A DNA stretch of 64,000 nt from NCBI GenBank assembly GCA_963835825.1, contig CAWIGZ010000001.1, positions 186,001 to 250,000 on the forward strand, read 5' to 3'. A model generated the notes under the pieces. The model was not told where the DNA came from, searched no databases, and saw only the letters and a list, made by a program, of their open reading frames with translations. Every line of letters begins with the position of its first letter. Position 1 is the stretch's first letter. The stretch is from JADGRB01 sp963835825 (GTDB lineage: Bacteria; Myxococcota_A; Polyangia; Fen-1088). Positions 36,390 through 44,834 of this stretch are shown piece after piece. Both the position numbers and the translations under genes were made by a program.

Positions 36390-37141
36390 TCGCGCGACAC
36401 GCCGGCCAGCCGCTCGGCGACGGCGCCGTCGCCGGCATACAGCGTCTCCTCGCCGCGCGCGGTCGCCGCCAGGAATTTCTCCGCTCCCTTGAGGCGCTCT
36501 CGCTCGGCGGCGAGCGCGCCGTCCTCGCCGGGCGCCGGCCCGGCCGCCTCCAGCTCCGCCAGCTGAAAACGGAGCAGATCCTCGCGCTCGCCGCGGGCCC
36601 GCGCGTCGGCCGAGAACGATGCCAGCGCCGCCGTCGCGTCGCTCCGCGCCGCGTACGCCTCCGTCATCTCGTCGCGCAGCGCCTGGTTCTCGGCGAAGGC
36701 GTCCAGGATGGCCAGCTGGCTCTCCGGGTCGGTGAGCGACTGCTGGTCGTGCTGTGACGCGATGTCGATCAGGCCGGCGACCGTCGACGCCAGATCGGCG
36801 GCCGTGGCCAGGCCGCCGCCGAGGTGCGCCCGGCCGCGCCCCCCGCGGGCGATCACCCGCCGCACGACCAACCCCTCCTCGACCTCGCGCCCGTCGGCCA
36901 CCAGCCGGGCGCGGGTCGCGGAGCCGGGTGGCAGCTCGAGAATCGCCTCCACCCGCGCCTCTTCGCGGCCGGTGCGGATCACGTCGGCGCCGGCGCGCCC
37001 CCCCCGCAAGAGGCCCAGCGCGTCGACGAGGATGCTCTTGCCGGCGCCGGTCTCCCCCGTCACCGCGGTGAGCCCAGGTCCGAGCGGCAGCTCGAGCTCG
37101 TCGATCAGCGCAAAGCCCGAGATGCGAAGGAGCGTCAGCAC
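36386..37141 (-). CDS. recN: RecN, N-terminal part (ends at frameshift)
   Basis: First half of RecN, the double-strand-break repair ATPase. GTG 37141 gives LTLLRISGFALIDELELPLG, the family's N-terminus, with Walker A GETGAGKS and LIDIASQHDQQSL. The frame ends in RLAGVSRD and TGA at 36386, about 250 residues in, where intact RecN continues. The C-terminal half follows in the -1 frame. An alternative GTG start lies at 37186. No ribosome-binding site is obvious. Confidence 0.85.
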   Translation of the reverse strand: MLTLLRISGFALIDELELPLGPGLTAVTGETGAGKSILVDALGLLRGGRAGADVIRTGREEARVEAILELPPGSATRARLVADGREVEEGLVVRRVIARGGRGRAHLGGGLATAADLASTVAGLIDIASQHDQQSLTDPESQLAILDAFAENQALRDEMTEAYAARSDATAALASFSADARARGEREDLLRFQLAELEAAGPAPGEDGALAAERERLKGAEKFLAATARGEETLYAGDGAVAERLAGVSRD

Positions 37142-37215
37142 GCCGGCATTATCGCCAGGAACGGTCCCGGGTTTACTAGCAGGCACTCGCGACGATCCGG
37201 AGTGAGCGGCCTACG

Positions 37216-38079
37216 CTACTTCTCTTCGACCCGGCGCGAGCCCCAGGAGAGCTTCTCGCGCAGGATGCCGAAGAAACCGCGCGGCGCCTGGTAGAGGCGC
37301 AGCGGCCGCTCGGCGCGGCGCACGTCGATCCAGGCATCGCTCGGCAGCGTTTCGGTCCACTGACCGTCGATCGTCAACGACACCGGACCGTCGGAGGCGT
37401 TGCGGATCGAGAGACGGGAGTCGGGGCGGAAGACCAGCGGCCGGTTGGTCAGCGTGTGGGGGCTGATCGGCGTCAGCACCATGGCCTGCAGATCGGGCGT
37501 CAGCAGCGGCCCGCCGGCGGCCAGTGAATAGGCCGTCGAGCCGGTCGGGGTCGCCACGATCAGACCGTCGGCCTTGTAGGTGGTGATCTCGGCGCCGTCG
37601 AGGCGCGCCTCGAGATCCAGCAGGCGGGCGGCCGGACGGGTCAGCACGGCGTCGTTCACGGCCGAACGGGCCGGCAACGGCGCGCTTCCATCGGTGGGCC
37701 GCAGCGAGACCGCCAGCCGGATTCGCTCCTCGATCACCAGGCCCCCGCGGCAGGCCTGGTCGATGGCGGCGGCCGCTTCGCTGCGCGAATAGGGGGTGAT
37801 GAACCCGAGGCTGCCGAGGTTGACGCCGAAGATGGGGATCCCCCGATCGCCCGCCAGCGCCGCGCCATAGAGGAACGTCCCGTCGCCTCCCAGGACCACC
37901 AGGACGTCGATCGAGGCCGCCAGCGTCTCGGCCGTCACGACGGTCGCGCCAGGGATCGCGCTCGCGTCCTCGGCCACGGCGTAAAGTGTGGCGCCGCGCC
38001 CGAGCAGCACCTTGCTCAGCGTTTCGGCCAGCTCCCGTGCTTCGGGCTTACCGCGCTTGAGCAGGAAGCCGAAACGCAT
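37216..38079 (-). CDS. nadK: NAD kinase
   Basis: ATP-dependent phosphorylation of NAD to NADP. 287 residues; GGDGT at 64-68, NLGSLGFITPY, and ATPTGSTAYSLAAGGPLL are the family hallmarks. Gene order nadK-recN is common in bacteria and holds here: both read leftwards, nadK first, with about 75 bases between. ATG start at 38079 (MRFGFLLKRGKPEA). Confidence 0.94.
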   Translation of the reverse strand: MRFGFLLKRGKPEARELAETLSKVLLGRGATLYAVAEDASAIPGATVVTAETLAASIDVLVVLGGDGTFLYGAALAGDRGIPIFGVNLGSLGFITPYSRSEAAAAIDQACRGGLVIEERIRLAVSLRPTDGSAPLPARSAVNDAVLTRPAARLLDLEARLDGAEITTYKADGLIVATPTGSTAYSLAAGGPLLTPDLQAMVLTPISPHTLTNRPLVFRPDSRLSIRNASDGPVSLTIDGQWTETLPSDAWIDVRRAERPLRLYQAPRGFFGILREKLSWGSRRVEEK

Positions 38080-38088
38080 CGAGGAAGA

Positions 38089-38277
38089 CTACTGCGGCGA
38101 AAGCTCGTAAAAAATCGTTATCGAGAGGCAGTGGAATTCACTGTCCGAGCTCTGAGTGACGATCTTGTCGATGATCTTCGCGCGCGGGTTGTTCGCGATC
38201 CAGCGGGTGATCACCTCACCCAGCTCCTCCCGGTCCTTGGCCTTCGTCGCGGTGAAGACCTTAGCCCCCATGACCAT
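38089..38277 (-). CDS. small hypothetical protein, 62 aa
   Basis: No named family. The ATG at 38277 has AAAGGAG at good distance. The product mixes beta and alpha segments (MGAKVFTATKAKDREELGEV, ITRWIANNP, FHCLSITIFYEL) and reads like a compact soluble domain; similar small proteins occur in Myxococcota. It ends nine bases before nadK starts, so probably the leader gene of a nadK-recN unit. It diverges from rpsU. Confidence 0.7.
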   Translation of the reverse strand: MVMGAKVFTATKAKDREELGEVITRWIANNPRAKIIDKIVTQSSDSEFHCLSITIFYELSPQ

Positions 38278-38446
38278 TCTGTCGCTCCTTTTTGGTCGAG
38301 GAATCCCGAAATTGGCTTCCCGGTGGAAAACCTACGGAATATTCCGAAAGTGCAGCGTTACATACCCTGATCGTGCGCCTTCTGCAAAGACTCCTTTAGA
38401 GGGGAAAGCGCCTTGACGACGCCCCCTTGGACGTGTCAAATGCCCC

Positions 38447-38459
38447 CTCCTCAAAGGAG
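38447..38459 (+). promoter_or_regulatory. Hairpin sequestering the rpsU ribosome-binding site
   Basis: CTCCT (38447-38451) is a perfect complement to AGGAG (38455-38459), with a CAA loop. AGGAG is the Shine-Dalgarno of rpsU, seven bases before its TTG start. A short stem, so regulation is only a possibility. Confidence 0.4.
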
Positions 38460-38466
38460 CCCACGC

Positions 38467-38682
38467 TTGGAGACACTGCTCGGACGACCGCTCGAGGTCG
38501 AAGTACGCGATTCGGTAGACAAAGCGCTCAAGATCCTGAAGCAGAAGATGTCCAAAGAGGGGATCCTGCAGGAGATCAAGCGGCGGCGGTACTACGAGAA
38601 GCCGTCGGTCAAAAAGAAACGCAAGATGCGCGAGGCCCGGAAGCGCCGGCGCCGCGAAGCGAAGCGCCGCGTTCCCCGTTGA
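38467..38682 (+). CDS. rpsU: 30S ribosomal protein S21
   Basis: Small-subunit protein S21. TTG 38467 with AAAGGAG upstream gives a 71-residue protein of normal family length; the frame extends to 38413 but those residues are not S21-like. Core motif DSVDKALKILKQKMSKEGIL, then KRRRYYEKPSVKKKRKM and a Lys/Arg-rich C-terminus that contacts rRNA. Followed immediately by prmA and rsmE, a translation-related cluster. Confidence 0.92.
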   Translation: METLLGRPLEVEVRDSVDKALKILKQKMSKEGILQEIKRRRYYEKPSVKKKRKMREARKRRRREAKRRVPR

Positions 38683-38687
38683 GCCCC

Positions 38688-39581
38688 GTGGGGGTCGACC
38701 CCCTCTGGATTGAGATCGTCATCGAGCTGCCGTTCGCGGCGGCCGAGGTGATGGCGGACGCCGTCGGTGAGCTCACCGGCGGCGTGGAGATTCGCGACGG
38801 GCAGACGATCATTCGGGCGGGAGCGGGGCGGGCGGTCCTGGTGGCCCAGTGCGCGCCCGCGATGGAACCCGAGGTGCTGGCCGAGATCGAGGCGGCGGCA
38901 GCGCGGATGAAGGAGGCCGGCGTCCCGGTCGATCCACTGTCCGTGCGCCGGCGGGAGGCCCACGAAGACGAGTGGCGGGACGTCTGGAAGCAGTACTTCC
39001 GGGCGACGCGCGTCGGACACACCTTCCTGATTCGGCCGAGCTGGGACCTGAAGCCGGCCGTCGAGGGCGATCGGGTGATCGATCTCGATCCGGGGCGGGC
39101 TTTCGGCACCGGGGGGCACGCGACCACGCGGCTCGTGATCGCGCTCGGCGAGGAGATCGCCGACCGACCGGTGGAGCGATTCTTGGATCTCGGGTGCGGC
39201 TCGGGAATCCTGTCGATCGCGGCGGTGCGGCTCTGGCCCGGGGCGCGCGGGCTGGCGGTCGACGTCGATCCGGAGTCGGTGGCGACCACCGACGAGAATC
39301 TGGCGCTCAACAAGGTCACCACCGTGGAGACGCGGGTGGGGAGCCTCGACGCGGTGGCCGGCACGAGCGATCTGGTGCTGGCCAACATCGAGGCCGGCGT
39401 CCTGGCCGCGCTGGCCGCTGATTTTCCAGCGCGGGTGGCGCCCGGAGGGACGGTGATCCTCTCGGGGATCCTCGTCGATCAGGCCGACGTCGTCTTGCGC
39501 GCGTTCGTCGCCGCGGGGTTCGCGCTCGAGGCGCGCCGCGACGAGGACGAGTGGGCCGCGCTGCGTCTCCGCCCGTCATGA
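38688..39581 (+). CDS. prmA: ribosomal protein L11 methyltransferase
   Basis: SAM-dependent trimethylation of L11. 297 residues from GTG 38688; TTG 38679, overlapping the rpsU stop as TTGA, is an equally plausible coupled start. Motifs: WRDVWKQYFRATRVG, DPGRAFGTGGHATTR, SAM motif I FLDLGCGSGIL, and motif II/post-I LAVDVDPESV, LVLANIEAG (NxxA). The last codons overlap rsmE (ATGA). Confidence 0.93.
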   Translation: MGVDPLWIEIVIELPFAAAEVMADAVGELTGGVEIRDGQTIIRAGAGRAVLVAQCAPAMEPEVLAEIEAAAARMKEAGVPVDPLSVRRREAHEDEWRDVWKQYFRATRVGHTFLIRPSWDLKPAVEGDRVIDLDPGRAFGTGGHATTRLVIALGEEIADRPVERFLDLGCGSGILSIAAVRLWPGARGLAVDVDPESVATTDENLALNKVTTVETRVGSLDAVAGTSDLVLANIEAGVLAALAADFPARVAPGGTVILSGILVDQADVVLRAFVAAGFALEARRDEDEWAALRLRPS

Positions 39582-40312
39582 GCGAGCGGCGGCTGTTCGT
39601 CCCCGGCGAGCGGCTGGGCGGGGCGCGGCTGACGTTGACCGGTCCCGAACATCGCCACATCGGGTTGGTGCTGCGGGCGCGGCCGGGGGACGGGCTGACG
39701 TTGTTCGACGGTGCGGGCGGCGAGGTGGACGCCGAGGTCGTCCGGGTGGACCGCACCGAGACCGAGCTGGCGCTGGGCGCGCGGCGGACGGTGGCTGGTC
39801 CGGCGGTGGCCCTGACGCTGCTCTGTGCCGTTCCGCGCGGTCCGCGGATGGATTTCCTGGTGCAAAAGACGTCCGAGCTGGGCGTCGCGCGGATCCTCCC
39901 GGTCGTCACCGAGCGCTCGGTGGCGCGGCCCGATGCCGAGGCCGGCAAGCGGGCCCGCTGGGAGAAGATCGCCCGGGAGGCGGCGCGGCAGTGCGGTCGC
40001 GCCGACCTGCCGGCGGTCGACCCGCCGGTCGCGCTCGCGGACGCCCTGGCCGACCCCGGTCTGCCCGCCCGGCGGCTGGCGTTGTTCGAGCAGGAGAGGG
40101 CACGCTCGTTGCGGACGGCCCTCACAGGAGCGGAGCCGGAGCCGACTGCGTTGCTGATCGGGCCGGAGGGGGGATTCGCGCCGGCCGAGCTGGTCGTGGC
40201 GCGCGCCGCGGGGTTCGAGGCGGTTGGGCTGGGTGCGAGGATCCTCCGCGTCGAGACGGCCGCCATCGTGGCGGTCGCTCTGACCGCGGCCGCGTACGGC
40301 ATGTTGGATTGA
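39578..40312 (+). CDS. rsmE: 16S rRNA (uracil-1498-N3) methyltransferase
   Basis: SPOUT-class methyltransferase for U1498. 244 residues; MSERRLFVPGE start, HIGLVLRARPGD (RNA-binding N-domain), KTSELGVARILPV, and the SAM knot LLIGPEGGFAPAEL with LGARILRVETAAI at the C-terminus. Starts at the ATG that overlaps the prmA stop, hence co-translated. Standard prmA-rsmE order. Confidence 0.94.
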   Translation: MSERRLFVPGERLGGARLTLTGPEHRHIGLVLRARPGDGLTLFDGAGGEVDAEVVRVDRTETELALGARRTVAGPAVALTLLCAVPRGPRMDFLVQKTSELGVARILPVVTERSVARPDAEAGKRARWEKIAREAARQCGRADLPAVDPPVALADALADPGLPARRLALFEQERARSLRTALTGAEPEPTALLIGPEGGFAPAELVVARAAGFEAVGLGARILRVETAAIVAVALTAAAYGMLD

Positions 40313-40382
40313 AGAGGGCCATCAAACGTAAACTTGCGGCGTTAAACTTGCTGGCGCGCAAGCAGCTCCGCACAATGGAGCC

Positions 40383-40925
40383 GTGACCGCGTTCGCCGCC
40401 ATGATGCCCGCCTCAGAGCCGAATCCGTCGCCGTCACGCCTCCACGAGGGGCGCGTGCTGCGCGTGCGCGTCACCGGGTTCCCGCGGCGCGCGTTCGCCG
40501 CCCTCTGCGATCTGGTGCTGCTGTTTGCCTCCACTCTGGCCGTCACCGCGACGGTGGCGATGGCGCTGCACGTCCCGATGCCTGGATTGCGGGAGATCGG
40601 CCCCGACCTGCTGGTGGCCGGCATTCTCGATCGCAACCCGATGGCGGTCGGCGCCGTCGGACTGCTGCTCGGGCTGGCGGGCCTGTACCAGCTCTATTTT
40701 GCGGGCATGGCCGGGCAGACCCTGGGCATGCGGCTGGTCGGCATTCGGATCATCGATCGGCGCGGTCGTCCCCCGGGACCGGCGCGGGGGCTGCTTCGGC
40801 TGGTGGCGCTGGCGCCCAGCGTCGGACCGGCGGCGCTCGGCTGGCTGTGGGCGCTGTTCGATCGCGAGCACCGCGCCCTGCACGATCACCTGGCCGGCAC
40901 CTACGTGATCGTCGACGAGGACTGA
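40383..40925 (+). CDS. RDD family membrane protein
   Basis: 180 residues. RRAFAALCDLVLLFASTLAV carries the RDD-like start, with a second helix around GAVGLLLGLAGLYQLYFAG and TLGMRLVGIRIIDRRGRPPG, then LVALAPSVGPAALGWLWALF and HDHLAGTYVIV. The family has about three helices and uncertain function (some are Na+/H+ antiporter-like). GTG 40383 or ATG 40401 are the candidate starts. Confidence 0.83.
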   Translation: MTAFAAMMPASEPNPSPSRLHEGRVLRVRVTGFPRRAFAALCDLVLLFASTLAVTATVAMALHVPMPGLREIGPDLLVAGILDRNPMAVGAVGLLLGLAGLYQLYFAGMAGQTLGMRLVGIRIIDRRGRPPGPARGLLRLVALAPSVGPAALGWLWALFDREHRALHDHLAGTYVIVDED

Positions 40926-40950
40926 ACGGCGAGCGCGGGGGAAGGACGAC

Positions 40951-42006
40951 ATGGCGTCGCGCCTTTCTGATCGACTGCTCGTCAGCGGGCTCGTCCCGCC
41001 GGACGGCGTGCGCGCGGCGGTGGCGCGCCAGGCGGTCTACGGCGGCGCGCTCGACACCGCGCTGCTGGAGCTGGACGCCATCGCCGAGGGGGCGCTCTGG
41101 GGCGAGCTCGCGGCGGCGACCGAGCTCGGCATTCCGGACCGCGACCTCTGCGAGGCGCCGCAGAGGCTGGTGAAGCCCGACGGCTCGGACGCGCTCGACC
41201 TCGACGCCCGCTGGTCGGCGCGCTGCCGGGCGGTCCCGGTGGGGCTCAAGGACGGCACGCTGCAGATCCTGTGCGGCGAGCCGGTCGCCCGCCTGGAGAT
41301 CGCGGCGGCGACGCGCGCGCTGGCCATTCCCTTCGCGCTCTTCGTCGCGCCCGAGATCTGGATCGCCGCCGTCCAGCAGGCGATCTACGGCCGGCCGATG
41401 GAGCCGCGCCTCCTGCGCCTGTTCGCGCGGATCGTGGGAGCCGAGCCGGTGCGTCGCTGGCAAGCCGCGCACACACCGGCGCCGCCGCCAGCCCCGCCCG
41501 AGCCCGCCGTCGAGATCCCGCCGCCGCGGCTTGCAGGGCCGGTCGCGGAGCCGCCCCTGGTCCAGCCGGTGGCCGTCGCGATGTCGGCGCAGCCGCCTGC
41601 GCCGAGTTCCGGACCGGCCGCGGCCTCGCCGCCGGCGGGGTCACCAGCGCCACCTCCCCTCGACAAGCGCGAGATCCCGGGGCTGATCGGGCGTCTCGCA
41701 GACGGGAGCGACCTCGAGGCCGCGCACGCGAGGCTGGTGGCGATCACCAAGCAGGACTTCGGGACCAGACCCAAGCGCTGGGCAGCCTGGTGGAAGCAGC
41801 ACGAGGACGACGAACGCATCGACTGGCTCTTCGAGGGGCTGTCGCACAAGACCGCCGAAATCCGCGCGTCCGCCGAACAGGAGCTGCGCGCGCTCACCGG
41901 CGAATACTTCGGCTACGCCTTCGATCTCCCCCGCGGCGCCCGCGAGACGGCCCGCGCCCGCTGGCAGGCCTGGTGGACCGAGCAACGAAGAAGGCCGCCG
42001 GACTAG
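40951..42006 (+). CDS. GspE/MshE N-terminal-like domain protein with C-terminal helical domain
   Basis: 351 residues. Residues 1-150 resemble the type II secretion/type IV pilus ATPase N-terminal domain (LLVSGLVPPDGVRAAVARQA, VPVGLKDGTLQILCGEPV) without any ATPase. A Pro/Ala linker (about 165-230) leads to a helical repeat-like C-terminus (FGTRPKRWAAWWKQHEDDER, SHKTAEIRASAEQELRALTG). Function unknown; MshEN-type domains in myxobacterial proteins may bind c-di-GMP, which is speculation here. Soluble. Same direction as RDD and ffh. Confidence 0.7.
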   Translation: MASRLSDRLLVSGLVPPDGVRAAVARQAVYGGALDTALLELDAIAEGALWGELAAATELGIPDRDLCEAPQRLVKPDGSDALDLDARWSARCRAVPVGLKDGTLQILCGEPVARLEIAAATRALAIPFALFVAPEIWIAAVQQAIYGRPMEPRLLRLFARIVGAEPVRRWQAAHTPAPPPAPPEPAVEIPPPRLAGPVAEPPLVQPVAVAMSAQPPAPSSGPAAASPPAGSPAPPPLDKREIPGLIGRLADGSDLEAAHARLVAITKQDFGTRPKRWAAWWKQHEDDERIDWLFEGLSHKTAEIRASAEQELRALTGEYFGYAFDLPRGARETARARWQAWWTEQRRRPPD

Positions 42007-42048
42007 CGCCGCATCGAGCGGCGGCGCCGTGCTAGATTCCGCGCCCAC

Positions 42049-43644
42049 ATGTTCGAGACGCTTACGAAAGGGTTCCGCAGCGCCAAGCAGCGCTTTCAGG
42101 GGCTCGCAGAGCTGGACGAGGCGACCGTCGACGAGGCGCTCAAGGACGTCCGCACGGCGCTGCTCGAGGCCGACGTCGGCTTCGACGTGGTCCAGGATTT
42201 TTGCAAACGGGTCAAAGAGAAGGCCGTCGGTGTCATCGTCAAGGTGAAGGCCTCGACGAAGGAGAAGGTTCGTCGCGTCAGCCCGGAGGACCACTTCGTC
42301 AAGCTCTGCCACGACGAGCTGGTCGACCTGATGGGCCCGGTCGACACCGGGATCAAGTTCGCCAAGAAGGGCCCCACCGGAATCATGCTGGTCGGTCTGC
42401 AGGGGTCGGGCAAGACGACCACCATCGGCAAGCTGGCCCGCTTCCTCGAGAAGCAGCACAAGCGGCCGCTGCTGGTGGCGGCCGACGTCTACCGCCCTGC
42501 CGCCATCGACCAGCTGAAGATCATCGGCGACAAGCTGGGGATCCCGGTCTACTCGGAGGTGGGCGGCAAGCCGCCGGAGATCTGCGAGCGGGCCCTGAAG
42601 GTGGCATCCGAGACCGGGCGCGACGTCATCCTGTTCGACACCGCCGGCCGGTTGGCCATCGACGAGCCGCTCATGCAGGAGCTGTCGGACATCGATCGGC
42701 GGGTCCGCCCGGGCAACATCCTGCTGATCGTCGACGCCATGATCGGCCAGGACGCGGTCGCCACCGCCAAGGCGTTCAACGATCGCCTCAACCTGGACGG
42801 CGTCATCCTCACCAAGCTCGACGGCGACGCCCGCGGCGGCGCGGCGCTCTCGGTCAAGGCGGTCACCGGCAAGCCGATCAAGTTCGTCGGCATGGGCGAG
42901 TCGTCGGACCGCCTGGAAGAGTTCCGCCCCGACGGGATGGCCAGCCGCATCCTGGGCCGCGGCGACGTGGTCGGCCTCGTCCAGCAGTTCGAGGAGGTCG
43001 TCGACGAGGAGAAGGCCGAGCAGGACGCGATGCGGATGCTCAAGGGGAAGTTCGACATGAACGACTTCCTCGAGCAGATCGGCGTCCTCAAGAAGATGGG
43101 TCCGCTCAAGGACATGATGGACAAGATCCCCGGGATCGCCGACGCCATCCCCGAGGGGACCCAGGTCGACGATCGCGAGTTGGTGCGCATCGGCGCCATG
43201 ATCTCGTCCATGACCGGCGACGAGCGCCGCCACCCGGAGCGGTTCATCGTGACCAGCTGGGAAGAGATCGTCGACAACGGCAAGCGCAAGAAGAAGCGGA
43301 GCGCGTTTTACGACACCGGCCGCCTCAAGCGCGTCGCCCAGGGCTCGGGCCACAAGGAGCAGGAGGTCGCCGATCTCCTGAACCGGTTCGGGATGATGCG
43401 GCAGATGATGATGCAGATCGGGATGTCGACCGGTCTGCTCGGCAAGATCCCCGGGTTCAAGCAGCTGGCGCAGGCCAAGAAGATGATGGGGATGGACATG
43501 AACCAGCTGGCGAACATGATGCAGACCCCGTCGGCCGAGCGCGGCAGTTTTCAGGCGCCCAAGCGGAACGTCGATCGCGTCAAGGAGAAGCGAAAGCGGA
43601 AGGACGCCCGCAAGGCGCGCAAGAAGGCCCGCAAGAATCGCTAG
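42049..43644 (+). CDS. ffh: signal recognition particle protein Ffh
   Basis: GTPase that targets nascent membrane proteins with 4.5S RNA. 531 residues, longer than the roughly 450 usual. N domain MFETLTKGFRSAKQRFQGLA; G domain with P-loop GLQGSGKTT, DVYRPAAIDQL, DTAGRLAIDE and TKLDGDARGG; Met-rich M domain with RFGMMRQMMMQIG and GSGHKEQEV. An insert of about 20 residues (nt about 43240-43310, SWEEIVDNGKRKKKRS) interrupts the M domain before the RVAQGSG loop. The C-terminus is very basic (KRKRKDARKARKKARKNR). The TAG stop lies in the CTAGG end of a structured repeat. Confidence 0.94.
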   Translation: MFETLTKGFRSAKQRFQGLAELDEATVDEALKDVRTALLEADVGFDVVQDFCKRVKEKAVGVIVKVKASTKEKVRRVSPEDHFVKLCHDELVDLMGPVDTGIKFAKKGPTGIMLVGLQGSGKTTTIGKLARFLEKQHKRPLLVAADVYRPAAIDQLKIIGDKLGIPVYSEVGGKPPEICERALKVASETGRDVILFDTAGRLAIDEPLMQELSDIDRRVRPGNILLIVDAMIGQDAVATAKAFNDRLNLDGVILTKLDGDARGGAALSVKAVTGKPIKFVGMGESSDRLEEFRPDGMASRILGRGDVVGLVQQFEEVVDEEKAEQDAMRMLKGKFDMNDFLEQIGVLKKMGPLKDMMDKIPGIADAIPEGTQVDDRELVRIGAMISSMTGDERRHPERFIVTSWEEIVDNGKRKKKRSAFYDTGRLKRVAQGSGHKEQEVADLLNRFGMMRQMMMQIGMSTGLLGKIPGFKQLAQAKKMMGMDMNQLANMMQTPSAERGSFQAPKRNVDRVKEKRKRKDARKARKKARKNR

Positions 43645-43726
43645 GCCGCCTTCGGGCGGCACGTCGTCGGGCCAATGTCCGTCGTTCGCTTCGCTCACCG
43701 TCGCCTTTTCGGCGACGCCCTCCTAG
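43641..43726. repeat. CTAGG-bounded structured repeat, copy 1
   Basis: 86 bp between CTAGG and CCTAG. Hairpin I: GCCGCC-TTCG-GGCGGC (a cUUCGg tetraloop in RNA). Hairpin II: CGTCGCC-TTTTC-GGCGACG. The rest (ACGTCGTCGGGCC, TTCGCTTCGCTCAC) is unpaired or weakly paired. It occupies the gap between the convergent ffh and FHA genes, supplies the TAG stop of ffh, and can act as the terminator for both. Confidence 0.88.
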
Positions 43727-43728
43727 GC

Positions 43729-44823
43729 TCAGCCCCCGAACGCCAGCGTCACAATCACGGCGCCTATGGCGAGCAGCACGACGGCGGCGACGACCATCGC
43801 GGTCCGCGAGCCGCCGGGACGCCGAGATGCTCCGGTCGGCGCGGGCGTTCTGACGGCCGCTGCTCCGGCGGGAACGGACCGGGCATCTGTCGCGACGTTT
43901 GCAACGTTTGCGAGCTCGGCGGCCTCCGCGTCCTCGCCTCCATTCGCGGCCTCCGCATCCTGCGCGACGTCGGCACCCATCGCGGCCTCCGCACCCTCCG
44001 ACGATTTGGCGGCGGAGGCGACTCCGGACGCGGGAACAGCCTCATCCTCCGTTCGCGGCACCTGGGGCGCGCGCGCCTCGAACTCGCGCAGGTAGCGATC
44101 AGCGGGATCGGACAGGCGGAGCGTGGCGGGACCGATCTGAATCAGGTCGCCGTCGCGCAGCCGGCGTCGCTCCAGGATCATGACGTCGTTGACCCGCACG
44201 CCGTTCTTGGAGCCGAGGTCATTGACCACGACGCCGTCCCACATCCGGACGATCTCCAGGTGCTCGCGCGAGATCTCCTCGGACGCCAGCTGGAGATCGC
44301 AGGTTTCGCCCCGTCCCGCGACATAACGGCGATCGATGGTTTCGATTCGTAACGGCGGTCTGGCCGGAACGCCGCCCACGATGCTCAAGCTGGGGGTGGC
44401 GCCGGCGGACGAGGCCGAGAAAAGATCGCTCACCAGCCGGCGGGCGATCGTCGCGGTCCCCTCGGCGCCGGCGATTGCGCCGACGGTGCCGTCGAAGGCG
44501 AGGGTGATCTGACCGAGCGTCATCTGGGCCCCGGGCGCGATCGGCCGACGCTGGCGCCGCACCAGCCGTTCGCCGTCGACGCGGGTCCCGTTGGTGCTGC
44601 CGAGGTCCTCGATCTGCCAGCGGCCGTCGATGCGGACCAGCCGCGCGTGAAGCCCGGAGAGAGCCGGATAAGGGAGCGGCAACTCCAGGTCCGGCCGGCG
44701 CCCGATCCGGACCTCGTTCGTATCGTCGGCGAGCTCGATGGCCCGCTCTTCGGTCGGTCCGGCCAGGGGGCCGGCGCCAGCACCGGGCGAGGGGGCTCGA
44801 AGCAAGCGTAACCGCAGCGGCAT
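43729..44823 (-). CDS. twin FHA domain protein with C-terminal membrane anchor
   Basis: 364 residues. FHA 1 (about 25-95): VRIGRRPDLELPL, LSGLHARLV, LGSTNGTRVDGERL. FHA 2 (about 145-215): VAGRGETCDLQL, ISREHLEIV, LGSKNGVRVNDV. Both keep the phosphothreonine-binding Gly-Arg, Ser-x-x-His and Asn-Gly. An Ala/Glu-rich linker precedes a final helix (AMVVAAVVLLAIGAVIVTLA), placing the FHA part in the cytoplasm. A reader of Ser/Thr kinase signalling; no kinase is adjacent. Followed upstream by the TPR lipoprotein and comEC in the same direction with gaps of 6-11 bases, so an operon. Confidence 0.9.
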   Translation of the reverse strand: MPLRLRLLRAPSPGAGAGPLAGPTEERAIELADDTNEVRIGRRPDLELPLPYPALSGLHARLVRIDGRWQIEDLGSTNGTRVDGERLVRRQRRPIAPGAQMTLGQITLAFDGTVGAIAGAEGTATIARRLVSDLFSASSAGATPSLSIVGGVPARPPLRIETIDRRYVAGRGETCDLQLASEEISREHLEIVRMWDGVVVNDLGSKNGVRVNDVMILERRRLRDGDLIQIGPATLRLSDPADRYLREFEARAPQVPRTEDEAVPASGVASAAKSSEGAEAAMGADVAQDAEAANGGEDAEAAELANVANVATDARSVPAGAAAVRTPAPTGASRRPGGSRTAMVVAAVVLLAIGAVIVTLAFGG

Positions 44824-44834
44824 CGGCGGCCACT

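Noticed and set aside
36386..36392. Programmed ribosomal frameshift in recN
   Set aside because: No slippery X-XXY-YYZ heptamer or downstream pseudoknot is visible at the junction. A one-base indel is simpler.
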